From contig CM023540.1 in NCBI GenBank assembly GCA_013350335.1, positions 44,437,222-44,501,221 of the forward strand: 64,000 bases of DNA, given 5' to 3'. The position numbers were made by a program, and so were the translations under genes. How positions within the stretch are numbered: position 1 is the stretch's first letter; each line of letters begins with the position of its first letter. The notes under the pieces are model-generated. The model ran no database searches. It had not been told where the DNA came from and was given only the letters and a program-made list of their open reading frames with translations. Positions 46,380 through 57,665 of the stretch are shown in pieces. Origin of the DNA: Chimonanthus salicifolius (Eukaryota; Streptophyta; Magnoliopsida; Laurales; Calycanthaceae).

Positions 46380-49300
46380 ATGGCCTCTGCATCTCTCCTC
46401 AAGTCGTCTCCCGTTCTTGATAAGTCGGAATGGGTGAAGGGTCAGAGCCTCAAAGCTGCCTCCTTCCGCTCCATTTCAACTTCTCCCTCTTCTCTCACTG
46501 TCCGGGCCAGTTCCTATGCTGATGAACTCATCAAGACCGCGGTATGCCCACCCCATTTCTTCTCATTTCTTCTTTCACATACCATTTTCACTCTTGACTT
46601 CATCGTCATCGTCACATACCAACTGAACTCCTTCTAGAAATAGACTAGAGGTCTTGGGTTCCACTCTTCCCGGACTCACCTGATACCCGAGTCATGTGGT
46701 TTTATGTATCCGAGTCTGACCTCGAACGTGGAGTGGGAATACACATGTTATCCAAAAAAAAAAAAAAAAACAAAAAAAATGATAAGATTTATTAAAAAAT
46801 TTATATAAATTGCAGAGCTAAGTCAAGCCAAGTTTGATTAGGTTGCAAGCTGAATACAAGCTAAGCTAGCTCTTGTTTTTGGCTTGAGCTTGGCTGTTTA
46901 ATGCTTTGCCTTTTTTCACATAATTTGTTTTTATAACAAGCTGTGCTGAGCTTGTCTTTTCTTCATTAGTCATGATATAAGTAATGGAAAGGAAATTTAA
47001 TCTCTTAGTGTTCTATCATATTTTCGTCAAGAAAATGGCTCATAAGTAGAATTGTCTATTTTTGTGGAGCTGAGTTCAAGGATTGAGCTCAGTTTAATTC
47101 TAGTTGAGCTTGCTTGAAGTTTTATTGAGCAAGGCTTGAGCTTGTTATACAAATAATCTACAGCCCTAAGTTTGTATGAGTCGAATCCATATTTTTCATA
47201 ATACTACCCTTGTAATAGAGAAGAAGAACTCACTCGCTTTCAGAGCTATTAATTTGGAAACATGGCTAGAATGTCAAAATTCGGCCAAGGTCTCATTTCA
47301 CCTCGGACACTAAATAGATTTTTTTTTCAATGACCAAGATATCTAGACCTTTTAGAGCACCTAACTAATTGTTGGGCTTGCGCAAACCTCTCTACCTATA
47401 CATCAGGTAACTCCACGGAGAACGGCTCTTTGGAGTGGTGTGAGAATCGAACTCATGACTCACGTCTTCTGAGGTGGATTTCTTACAACCACTCCATCAT
47501 GAGACCTATGATCAACCCCAGAAGCTCAAGTCATCTGAGTTGCGTGCAGCTGATTTCAATGTATCTATAATGATTTACTCTTACCAAAAAAGAAGTAGAA
47601 TATCCAAGTTCTAGTTCTTATGGATATAAATGAGGCGAAAGTGATGAAAGAAATTTGACTGATAAGCATGAGTTTGGAATTTGGTGTAATGGGCAGAAAA
47701 TCGTTGCTTCTCCTGGGCGTGGAATCTTGGCTATGGATGAGTCGAATGCGACATGCGGCAAGCGACTTGCTTCTATCGGCCTGGAGAACACTGAAGCCAA
47801 CCGCCAGGCATACCGTACCCTCCTCATCTCTGCCCCTGGCCTCGGCAACTACGTCTCTGGAGCAATCTTGTTTGAGGAGACACTCTACCAATCCACCACC
47901 GAAGGCAAGAAGATGGTCGATGTCCTTGTCGAGCAGAAGATAGTGCCCGGAATCAAGGTCGACAAGGTAATGCATTAAGGAAGTGCTTCTGGTGTTCTGT
48001 AATCTGCCTTCTCAATTTCTCATCTTAAGAAGACAATTTTAGTTCATATAGTGCTTGGGTTGATTGTTTCTTTTGGCCAACATTCCCATGCTTGTACATG
48101 ATTTCAGGGTCTTGTGCCTCTGGTGGGTTCCAACGATGAATCTTGGTGCCAGGGTCTGGATGGGCTTGCTTCGCGCACTGCTGCTTACTACCAGCAAGGC
48201 GCTCGCTTTGCCAAATGGTAATCTATCTCCTATCTCCAAGTTCTCCAACTGCAACTGGTTTGAGTACTCTGTTAGATTTGGTTGTCATGTAAGGGCCTAT
48301 TTGCTAGCTTGGAATTCTTATGTGGAATGAGAAGTTTTTCGAAATTTAAAATTTTCAAATGATTCTTTCTGAAAAGTTCTATGTCCGATGAAATGGGAAT
48401 TCTAGTGCCATTGTTAGGATTTTTTTTCAAAATTTCAATGTCTGTAGATCTATAAATTCTAATGTAATTTTTAGATCTAGTTAATAATTCCGAGCCTGCC
48501 AAACACAAAAGTGCTGCCACAGAAATTCTTCGACTTCAAGATTTAGCTGATTTTGGGATTGTAGAATTATGAGTTCTGCTAGAATTTTCTACCATGCAAG
48601 ACCAAATAGTTCCTCTATTCATTTGAGTCGACCTGGAAATTGAAAACCTCAATAGGTAGACAAACAGTATCCCACCTGTTGTAGTTTTCCACTCTAAATT
48701 GCTGAAGATACTGAACTTCCTTGCACAATTTGGCCAATACAAGATACGGATTTGAGCTTGAACTATTATTCACTTTGTTAGGCGAACTGTTGTGAGCATT
48801 CCAAATGGCCCCTCTGCACTTGCTGTGAAGGAAGCTGCTTGGGGACTCGCTCGCTATGCTGCCATTTCACAGGTAAGCATTATCCATAATGATCGGTAGC
48901 CGCTACTTTTCATCGTTACAGTTGTTGTTCGAATGGTGAAATGTTTGGGCTGGATTTGCAGGACAATGGCCTGGTTCCTATCGTTGAGCCCGAGATCTTG
49001 CTCGATGGTGAACATGGCATTGACAGGACTTTTGAGGTGGCCCAGAAGGTGTGGGCTGAAGTTTTCTTCTACCTTGCAGAAAACAATGTGATGTTTGAGG
49101 GGATCCTCCTCAAGCCTAGCATGGTCACCCCAGGAGCAGAGTGCAAGGAGAGAGCTACTCCGCAGCAGGTTGCCGAGTACACCCTCAAGCTTCTCCACCA
49201 GAGAATTCCCCCAGCTGTCCCTGGAATCATGGCAAGTCTCTCTTTCTCTCTCTTTCTAAATATAACTGAACCGCGGAACTACCTATGATGTGAATTATAG

Positions 49301-49935
49301 TGATCAGGCTCAGATACCAATTGTTAGATATGTTAGATATCTGACCAATCCGCCAAAAGCCCTTAGTTTTCAACTCGACACTTATACCTCAGGCTGGGCC
49401 TTGATGGGTATGTAGTAAGTCATTGATGAATCTCAATACATTGGTAAGGCACTACAAATAAGAGATTAACTCAACAGTTCAAAACTTCAAATCAAACCCT
49501 CCTTGCCTTTTAAGATGCTAATTCATTATAACTCAAATGATTCAGCCGAAAATTGTTTTGCTCTTTCCAGCTTTGGCTTTTGGATGATAATTTCTTGAGT
49601 TATAGAGCTAAGCTATGTAATAATCATTTTTATGATTAACTTGTTGATTTAACCAGTTCCTGTCCGGCGGGCAATCTGAAGTGGAAGCAACCCTCAACTT
49701 GAACGCGATGAACCAAGGACCCCACCCATGGCATGTGTCATTCTCATATGCAAGAGCTCTGCAGAACACTTGCCTGAAGACATGGGGAGGAAGGCCGGAG
49801 AATGTAAAGGCCGCTCAGGACGCTCTGCTTGTGCGGGCCAAGGCCAACTCTCTCGCACAACTAGGAAAATACACCGGTGAGGGAGAATCAGAGGAGTCTA
49901 AAAAGGGAATGTTTGTCAAGGGCTATGTCTACTAA
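46380..49935 (+). CDS. Fructose-bisphosphate aldolase, class I, plastid form, six exons
   Basis: Exons 46380-46541, 47697-47966, 48108-48217, 48782-48872, 48962-49231 and 49657-49935 join in phase to 393 residues, the usual plastid aldolase length. Residues 1 to about 44 form an S/K/R-rich transit peptide, then [11 protein letters not shown] starts the mature protein. Family signatures are [20 protein letters not shown] (from about 59), [13 protein letters not shown] (217-229) and the Schiff-base lysine in GILLKPSMV (K262). The C-terminus ends KGYVY with the conserved final tyrosine. The enzyme cleaves and forms fructose-1,6-bisphosphate, and sedoheptulose-1,7-bisphosphate in the Calvin cycle, in the stroma. 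Introns 1-4 are GT-AG; intron 5 starts with GC (ATG|GCAAGT), a GC-AG intron. Intron 1 carries two SINE copies. The start is the first ATG after the TATA box in frame with the transit peptide; a GTG codon in frame just upstream is irrelevant. Confidence 0.96.
46635..46770 (+). mobile_element. SINE (family 3) in aldolase intron 1
   Basis: ACTAGAGGTCTTGGGTTCCACTC (the B-box region is GGTCTTGGGTTCCAC) is followed by a body ending ACACATGTTATCC and an A run. The closest relative in this window is 63530-63692 (ACTAGAGGTCTCGGGTTC). The 5' tRNA part is poorly preserved. Confidence 0.6.
47325..47505 (-). mobile_element. tRNA-derived SINE (family 2) in aldolase intron 1
   Basis: The complement of a tRNA-like head (GTGAGTCATGAGTTCGATTC, B box) and a body containing TTAGTTAGGTGCTCTAAAAGG, with a T run at the left edge. 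Shares the body with 44597 and 61559. Confidence 0.7.
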
Positions 49936-51927
49936 GATTTATGACATGTCCAAGGGTCCTCCTCTATGGAAGAAGCAAGCTCTCTCTGTGCTCTCTCTGC
50001 TATAGATAGACTTGAAGAATATTTTTGTTACCTGTACTTTTAGCCACTTAATAAAAAGTATGCTGGTGCCATTAGTTAGGTTTTGCAGACATACTACTTG
50101 CATAAGTATTTAATGTTGTCAAAGCCATGTATTATGATTTATGAGATAGGATTACATGAATTCATGAACAAATGATGGATATGGTCACAAAATGTATGTG
50201 GAGAAGGGCTCCCTAGATCAGACACCTCCTCTCTGGCCCATTTGGATGGAGATATCTTTGGCAACAGAAAGCCAATTTTTTCAAGTAATCAAACGGAAGC
50301 ATAATTCAAATTAAGCAATAAAGAAAGGGCAGCGATCCTCCCACGGGAGTTTTACGTAATCAGACACGGGTTTTAGTTTATTGTCAACTTTACCCTTCAT
50401 ATGAATAGTAAAATTGGCTTACCAACCCAGTAACATCGGTTCACCGAAATTTCACTTGAATAGTAAAATCGGCTTGCCGGAATTTTACACTTCGCATGAA
50501 TAGTATAATCGGCCCACCGAAATTTATTGTTTATTTGAAGGGTAAAACTGACAATACATTAAAATCTTATCCGGTTACACAAACTTCTTGTGGAATGATC
50601 GCTACCCTAAAAAAAAATACAGATTTACATGGTTTGACCGAAGCCTATATCCACGTGCAGCGATCAGAGAAATTCCATTGATATCAAAGTTACAATTTCT
50701 CTCTCGATTACAAACCCAAACCAATTTTTTCACCCAACTCTATCTCAAATACAAAAGAAATTCTCCAAATTTTCTCTTCTCAACTTTCCTCTCTCAAAAC
50801 CCTCGGAGTCATCCCACACACAAGAGACCCTCTCTACTTATAAACAGTAATAAAAGAGAAAAATAAAAAGGAAGTTGCTCAAACAAAAAAAATAGAAGGA
50901 GAGAAGAAACAGGAAGGAAAAATAGAAATTTCCCATTTCAATCAAACTCCAAATCGAGCCAAACTCTAACAGGTAGAAACAACCAAAACCAAATAATGTA
51001 AAGTGTAGTTCATGTCCATGAAGCATTATTCACCAAAAATTAGGAGGTTGTTTATCATTTTTGAGCGGAAAGAAATTGAAGAGGATAAAAAATGAGATCC
51101 TTCTCTCTTTTTTTATAGAACAAGGGCGTTTGTTAAACACAAAAAAAAAAAAAAAAAATGAGACAACATTTAGATTAAACGTAATTTTTTGTGAGATTAT
51201 TTCCTCCTGGAAATCAACAAACAACCTCTAGGAGACTTTCAGATCCAATGGGAAGACGATCTTTGATTTGCCACCTTGTGGTTAAGATGAATTCAAGAGA
51301 TGGGGAAGTTTGAAAAGTCGATTGAAACATGAGAAAGAATAAGAAATCTAGTGGGCAGAGGTCATTTATGGACTCAATTTTGTTGAGGATTTATTTCAGA
51401 TATTGTTAAGAAGAAATTTTAAGGTTAGATGGATGAATTAGTTTAAGATAATGAGGAATCATTCTATGTTGTCGTGCTAATAGTAAGGATGACAATAGAG
51501 GTACTGAGGTTCACTTTTTAAGGATCCAATTGATCAATTGATTTTCAAACACATGTTCATGTATATGCATCTTTAAGATTTCTTAAAAAATGTTGAACTA
51601 TTAAATCTACCGTTGGATGAACTAAATGAGAGGAGTGTCAAGAATTTTATAGATTTTCTGATCAAGTATTTTTCATTTCATTCATCTAACAATGGGTACA
51701 ATAGTTTCACGAAACCTGGAAAGATAAATATATGTAAATATGCGTATAGAAATTAATAAACGATTTAAATTTTTTATAAGTACACTTCAAATGCCTCAAA
51801 TACGACCATTTGCTATTATCTTGACCATTAAGATGACATCATGAGATTATGTCTCTAAGATAATGTTCTTGGATAAAATACTGTAATTGGAGGTAGTTTC
51901 AATAATATTTATTCAAAACTAGAGATG
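49936..51927. other. 3' UTR and intergenic
   Basis: Starts with the aldolase 3' UTR (AATAAAAAG at about 50049 is a possible poly-A signal). At 50400-50525 a short motif recurs: GAATAGTAAAATCGGC(T/C) followed by (A)CCG and AAATTT. No gene is recognised; A- and T-rich runs are common. Confidence 0.45.
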
Positions 51928-51932
51928 AAAAG

Positions 51933-52604
51933 TGTAAAGACCCATCTCGCCTATCATAATATTGTCCGCTTTGGGCCTAAACTTTGGGGCGTGCACTGTT
52001 GTACAATCCCAAAAGGCCTTGTGCTAGAAGGGAGGAAAAACTAGCTTATAAACTAAGCTTAAGAGGCTTCCATGGGACCTTGCGAATCTCACCTTTCAAA
52101 CGATTTTCTCTCTTTTCCATCTCACTCCACTGATGGTCACTCTCTCTCCATCAGGCCGCTACTCTTTTTCATGACTAAAACGGGCCATCACAATCCCACC
52201 CCTTTGGACCAGAGCAGTTCTTAGCTTTGATACTCTTATCTTCCTACTCTTAGTCCATGAGTTGAACCATGTTCTGATACCATCTCTAACGACTCATCCC
52301 GCCTAGCACAATATTGTTCTCTTTAGACGTAAAATCTGGACCTGCACGGTTTTGTTTCGGAGCATGCACTCTTAAACAACCCAAAATGCCTTGTGCTAGA
52401 GGAGAAGAGAAGCTAGCTTATAAACCAAGCTTAGGAGGCTTCCATGGGCGGTATGGGACCTCGGGAATCTCTCCTCTTTGGCGATTTTCTCTCCTCTCCG
52501 TCCCACTCCACTAATGGTCTCTCTCTCCATCCCGATCCACTAATGGTCTCTTTCTCTCCATCAGGCCACTATTCTCTTTCATGGTTGTCATTACTCCCAT
52601 CACA
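51933..52604 (-). mobile_element. TRIM (terminal-repeat retrotransposon in miniature)
   Basis: Two direct repeats, 51933-52192 and 52283-52604, flank a 90-bp internal part. Read on the minus strand the right repeat is the 5' LTR (starting TGTGATGG). It is followed by the primer site TGGTATCAGAAC (52282-52271), a short spacer, a polypurine tract AAAGGGGTGGGAT, and the 3' LTR TGTGATGG...CTTTACA. The target duplication AAAAG lies at 51928-51932 and 52605-52609. There is no coding capacity; it would depend on another element's proteins. Confidence 0.85.
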
Positions 52605-52609
52605 AAAAG

Positions 52610-52843
52610 TAGGGCTGCAACTCGGGTCGGGTTTTGGCCCGACCCGCATGACCTGACCTGAGAAATCATGCGGGTAGGGTCGAGAAGATAAAAACCAGCA
52701 AGAAATTCGGGTCGGGTTGATTCGGGTTGGAATTCCGGTTGGGTCAGGTTGTGAAGTTCGGGTTGAAAATTCAGGTCAGGTTGTATATATATCAACTCAG
52801 GTCGAGTTGGGTTTTAAGAAACCCGACCTGAGTTGCAACCCTA
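52610..52843. mobile_element. hAT MITE (TAGGGCTGCAACTCGGGTC termini)
   Basis: 234 bp with terminal inverted repeats TAGGGCTGCAACTCGGGTCG and the matching GACCTGAGTTGCAACCCTA end. It is flanked by identical 8-bp ACAAAAAG at 52602-52609 and 52844-52851. The interior is made of GGGTCGGGTT/GACCTGACC words. It sits exactly at the end of the TRIM and duplicates its last bases. Confidence 0.92.
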
Positions 52844-53029
52844 ACAAAAAGAATAGAAGTGTACATACATGACAAGGTTTCGAAAAAAGATAAAATGAGT
52901 GAATAAATCTTAAGTTACACAATGGCTTTTGATATATTCATAAGAATAATATAAGAGTGAGTTACAAATAGATTATTTTTATTAAGACGTAAATAAGATT
53001 ATGTTTTATAAAGATTATAAATGTTAAAA

Positions 53030-54170
53030 ACAATGGATGATTTTTCTTTTCATTCATATTATAATGTTACATGACACAAACCATCAAGGAGTAATCCGAT
53101 AATGACTACTTGTCATACAATGACTTATACATTGACTCTAGGACGACTAGCTATACATAAACTCATACCTAAGTACAATTATATTACTGTCAGGATTCTA
53201 TCTACGCTAACATCCCTCTCAAACTTAAGGGGCTCAACAGAGAACAAATTGAGTTTGGAATTCAAAAAATGATGTTTCACAATAGATTGGGCCTTTACCA
53301 GAAGATCAACAAGTTGCCTGTCAAAAAGGGACATAAGTTGAAGTAGTCATGCCTTTAGGGAATTCCTGACAAATACAATGGACAGTCTACCTCGATATGT
53401 TTGGTGCTTTCATGAACAATATTATTGTGAACAATCTGAATGACACTCTTATTATCGTAAAATAGAGGAACATGACTACAATGAGAAACACCCATATCAA
53501 GAAGTCACTAAAACCATACAAACTCAATAGTAGTAGTCATAGCACGATATTTCACTTTAGTACTTAAACCACAAACAACAATTTTTTTCTTACTTTTCTA
53601 TGAAGCAAGAGAGGTACTATCACTAACCTAATCAACATCATGGTGGAAGAAGATAACCGAAGACCTTAGCAACCCTCAGATAATTAAGACTACCAACAAG
53701 AAAATTGGGTGAGAAAGAGGAGTACCATAAATAGAACACATCTTCACATTTAGCTGGATAGGGGAGACGAGAGATTTTGATTCAATCATACCAACACAAA
53801 GAATTATCTCAAAGGCATGCTTGACTTGTGAAAGTGTTTAGCCAGATGAAGACTGACATACTTCTATATTAAGAAAATACTAAAGAGGACTAAGTTCTTC
53901 ACTATCAAACTTAGAGTTCAAATGTTTTTTTTTTGAATAATGCCATCAAAATCATCGCCAGTGATAATCATATCATCAGCATATAACAATAAAAGAACTC
54001 TCCCACGAAAAGAGTGATGGATGAACAAAGTGGAATCACGTGAGCTCTGGAAAAAAACCAAAGGCAAGAACAAGAGTGCAGATTTTTTGAAACCATGCAT
54101 GAGGGGCCTGTTTGTACCCATAAAAAGAATTCTATAAATGAATTGAGAGAAACTCGTTTGATATGGTTAC
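53030..54170 (-). mobile_element. Ty1/copia 3' remnant
   Basis: The minus strand gives reverse transcriptase GRVLLLLYADDMIITGDDFDG (54121-53918), broken RNase H pieces (near 53560 and 53300), the purine-rich TTGAGAGGGA and an LTR start TGTTAGCG at 53212. The LTR continues left to about 53030. The 5' two thirds of the element are absent. Not the same family as the palindrome element. Confidence 0.75.
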
Positions 54171-54544
54171 TCTTAAAAAAAATTTGTTTGAAATGGTTAG
54201 GTCATATTACTTGAAGACCAAACATACCTTCTGTGTAAAGTTAAGAGTCCATAGGTCGAAAGTATTAGGAGAAGAGACTGGACATTTGAAAATATAGGAG
54301 GAAAGGGATAAAAAAAAAAAAAAGACATGTTAGACTTTAGAGTGATTGAGAGTATGGTTGATAAGGTCAATTGGAGGAGAAGAACTCATTTAGTTGATTC
54401 TAGATGATAAATATGAATATGAGAATGAGATAAATTAGAAGGTTGCTTCATATAAATCTATTTAATTGAGTATTAGATTAGAGAAGACCACTTTAATTGA
54501 ATTTTTTAATTATATTTTTTTAGCTCTCTAAATTTTGAGGGCTT

Positions 54545-54575
<31 letters not shown>

Positions 54576-54670
54576 TCCCTTTTACAAAATAAAAAAGGAA
54601 AAAACTTTCAGATATCAAATTGTGTTTTGAAGGCTAATATGTATTTTGTTTGTCTAAGTGCGTGCAAAGG

Positions 54671-54830
54671 CACCCACATTGGTGTAGCTCAACTGGTTGC
54701 CTCGCGTCTCACGAAGCATGAGGTTGCGGGTTCGAATCTCCATGGTCTAAAATTGGTGTGCCCTAGGGATAGTGGGCCCACCAATGGGGTTTCATGCTCG
54801 GTAATCCTGCGGTTTTTCACATGTAAATTC
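54671..54830 (+). mobile_element. tRNA-derived SINE (family 1)
   Basis: TTGGTGTAGCTCAACTGG (A box) and TGCGGGTTCGAATCTCC (B box), then the body with GTGTGCCCTAGGGATAGTGG and a tail GGTTTTTCACATGTAAATT. Parallels 30457-30630. No clear target duplication. Confidence 0.75.
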
Positions 54831-54839
54831 CAATCAATA

Positions 54840-55730
54840 AATATGGATCAAGTTAATCGGCTCAAGAGGTCAACCTATATCATAAGTAGATAATTTGGTA
54901 TATATATAATATTGATATGTTTTAAGTGAAAATGCATCTATAAAAACAAGTATTTACCGTTAAAATATAATTATCGTACAGAATTAATTATAAATATCAA
55001 ATAATGATATAAAAATTAAGAGTGTTTGTATAGAATTTATGTGATTCAGGCAAGTTGGGCTATACAAAGTATGACTATAACTCAACTCAAATTAAAAATA
55101 GGACAATTCTATTAGACCCGACCAACTTATATTTTAAATGAGTTGGACTAGCCCGTATCATCGAGTAAGAAAACCTAAATTTGAGTTGACCCTAACCCAA
55201 TTTGCGCTCTTAAGTGCATCCCTACCTCAATTGATGGACATCAAATTCTACCACAACATGGATAGGGCACACTCTCTTTTAAATCCATTTTTTTTTTCTA
55301 GACCAATTTTTTTTTCTAAACCCAAAACCCCTTCTAGATTTGTTATTCTTCTTTCATACATGATTTTTATTTTTTTATAATCTAGATAAAAAAAATTAGA
55401 AAAATGCAATTCTATTAAAAGAGATTTTGTATTGAAAAAATAAAAAATTAGAGTTTCCTTTAATCTAATAGAAATTTGTTATCATATAATAATTCTTTTT
55501 CTAAAGTTGAAATTATTATAGTTTATTTTCTCTATACATTATATAGTGTATAATTGTTTTAAAATACATTTCAATTAGGTTCAACAAGTATAATATATTT
55601 TAAAGTTTTTTTTTTTTTAGAATCACATGCGAAGCACTACCACTACTGGTATATATAACAATTAAATTCAATAATATCAAAAAATTGTCATCCTATCTTG
55701 TCATGATTCATGAAATTGATAGCTCATCAA
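54840..55730. other. Intergenic, no feature seen
   Basis: AT-rich DNA between SINE-like repeats, with no convincing frame. Confidence 0.4.
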
Positions 55731-55734
55731 TATT

Positions 55735-55935
55735 ATGCTTTTAGTTAGCTCAACGGATAAACACTCTCACTCAAGAACCCGAGGTCTCATGTCTGAGTCC
55801 TGTAGTAATTCGATACATATGAATTGTGGAGGTCAGTATACATCCGGAGTTTTATTTAACGTTCTCATACTCGACATGAGATGGGTTCTTGAGACTCTAT
55901 GTCAGAAATATATATTTATACTTCTAATTTAAATA
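55735..55935 (+). mobile_element. Possible tRNA-derived SINE
   Basis: TTAGTTAGCTCAACGGATAA (A-box-like) and GGTCTCATGTCTGAGTCC (B-box-like) are 35-40 bases apart. Neither a tail nor a duplication is clear. Confidence 0.35.
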
Positions 55936-56188
55936 TTAGTTTTATAATCTTAAATCATATCGATATTTTTTTTTTTTTTTGAGATACTGAGAAATTTGAC
56001 ATTCGATAATATTTCTGTGTTCCATTTTGTATAATCTTATGCTTGATGCTTATAAGTTCCACTAAAAGTGTTTCTATACGTGAAACTAACAATGACAAAT
56101 GATTGGAATATTCAACTAATAATGTAAATCTAAATCATTTACAAACTTCATGTTTAAAATTTTAATCTTATATATTAATAAATTATTA

Positions 56189-56189
<1 letters not shown>

Positions 56190-56224
<35 letters not shown>
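56190..56224. repeat. (TA)n microsatellite
   Basis: About 17 TA repeats. Similar runs occur at 54549-54575 and 59218-59242. Confidence 0.95.
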
Positions 56225-56227
<3 letters not shown>

Positions 56228-57242
56228 ACGTGCTAGTATGAATTAAAATTAACAACATAGGCAGTGGTTGCGTTGAATTTTTTGCGATTTTTTACATGTA
56301 AATTTAAAAAAAAAAGATTAAAAAAATTTGAGTTTATTGAGATATTGATGTCTCGACAAGATATCTCTCTCATTTTTTTTTTTTTTAAATATCGGTGTAT
56401 ATCGGCCTGTATCGGAGAGATTTCAACCATGTCAGTCGATATTCACTTATTGAGCCGATAAACGTATCGACCGAGATTTATACCCCACTTAGAGATGCAG
56501 TGGATGCCTCGGGTACTACCACCAAACAAGATACTGCGTCTACGATTAACATAAAGAACAGAAGTGCATTTGCGAAATTCTTTTATTATTAATTTTCTGA
56601 TTTTAAAACATTTCTAAAATTCCTATTTTAGTCCTTATCCTATGATGGTTCTCAAGTAAAACTTTAAGGGTAAAATGGTAACTGCAAAGTCAATGACAAT
56701 ACACATTGTCAAATTGACAACGTGGCACGCATATATTTGTAGGGCTTTCCTAGTTCTCGTTGAAATGACAATTACGCCCTTTAAATTATATTTCCACTAT
56801 ATTTGTGTCTATATTGGTGAAATTTGAAAATTCACTGGAAACATATAAACATGAACATCAAATTAAAAAAAATCATATTAGCTAGATAATAAAATCCATA
56901 TTTTTTACTCAAAATTATTTAGAAAAAGGACAAAAACGACATTTACTGTGATAAATGAGAGATATAATATAAGTAAGTCACAAGTTCTCATGACTCAATT
57001 TTAATTTTAATAAATGTATATCTTGTCATAGCGTAATTAAAATAAGTTTCATTTAAACATTTTTATTAGTAGGATTTCAGTAAACAAAATCAATGGTTGA
57101 TAGGAAGCTCTACTTTAATTGTATATTTATTTAGTCAAAATCAGGACATTATGCGTCTTCTAGATGAACCATATTTCTTACTCTCTTTTTTTTTAAGTAA
57201 ATAAAATTGACATATTCTCTGATTTTAGTAAGAAATTATAAT

Positions 57243-57665
57243 TTTTTTTAATATTAAGGTATCCAAACATCTCACTTGAGTAGTGCTGCAACTCGGGTCG
57301 GGCATGTTGAGTTCCTTAAAATCCAACCCGACCCAAGTTTATATATATGGAACCCGTCCCAACATGAATTCTGACCTGACCCGTATTATGAACCTATTTT
57401 AGTCTAATTTTAGTGGGTCGGGTCAAGTCGGGTCGGGTCGGGTTGGGTTAACTTGTAAAATCTTTGACCCGACCCGACTTAAATTTCATGTGAGTTTTAT
57501 CTTCTCAACTTGACTCGACCTGTTGACCTGAAATTCTCTATCCAACCCACATGATTTCTCAAGTCGGGCTAACCCGACCCGAGTTGCAGCCCTACACTTG
57601 AGTAATTCTTGAGGCACCTCTCTATCTGCACACTCCGAATACAAACTATGGAGAATGACATTTTT
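57243..57665 (-). mobile_element. SINE (family 2) split by a MITE
   Basis: The left part (AAGGTATCCAAACATCTCAC) and right part (TTCTTGAGGCACCTCTCTATCTGCAC) together match the family-2 body on the minus strand, as at 41343 and 47325. The MITE 57281-57594 lies between them. Confidence 0.55.
57281..57594. mobile_element. hAT MITE, same family as 52610-52843
   Basis: 314 bp, ends TAGTGCTGCAACTCGGGTCG and GACCCGAGTTGCAGCCCTA, with identical 8-bp flanks CACTTGAG at 57273-57280 and 57595-57602. The interior again has GGGTCGGGTC/CCCGACCCG tracts and could fold on itself. It is inserted into a SINE. Confidence 0.92.

Noticed and set aside
47565..47975. 136-codon minus-strand frame opposite aldolase exon 2
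   Set aside because: It is antisense to a strongly conserved aldolase exon and has no family match.
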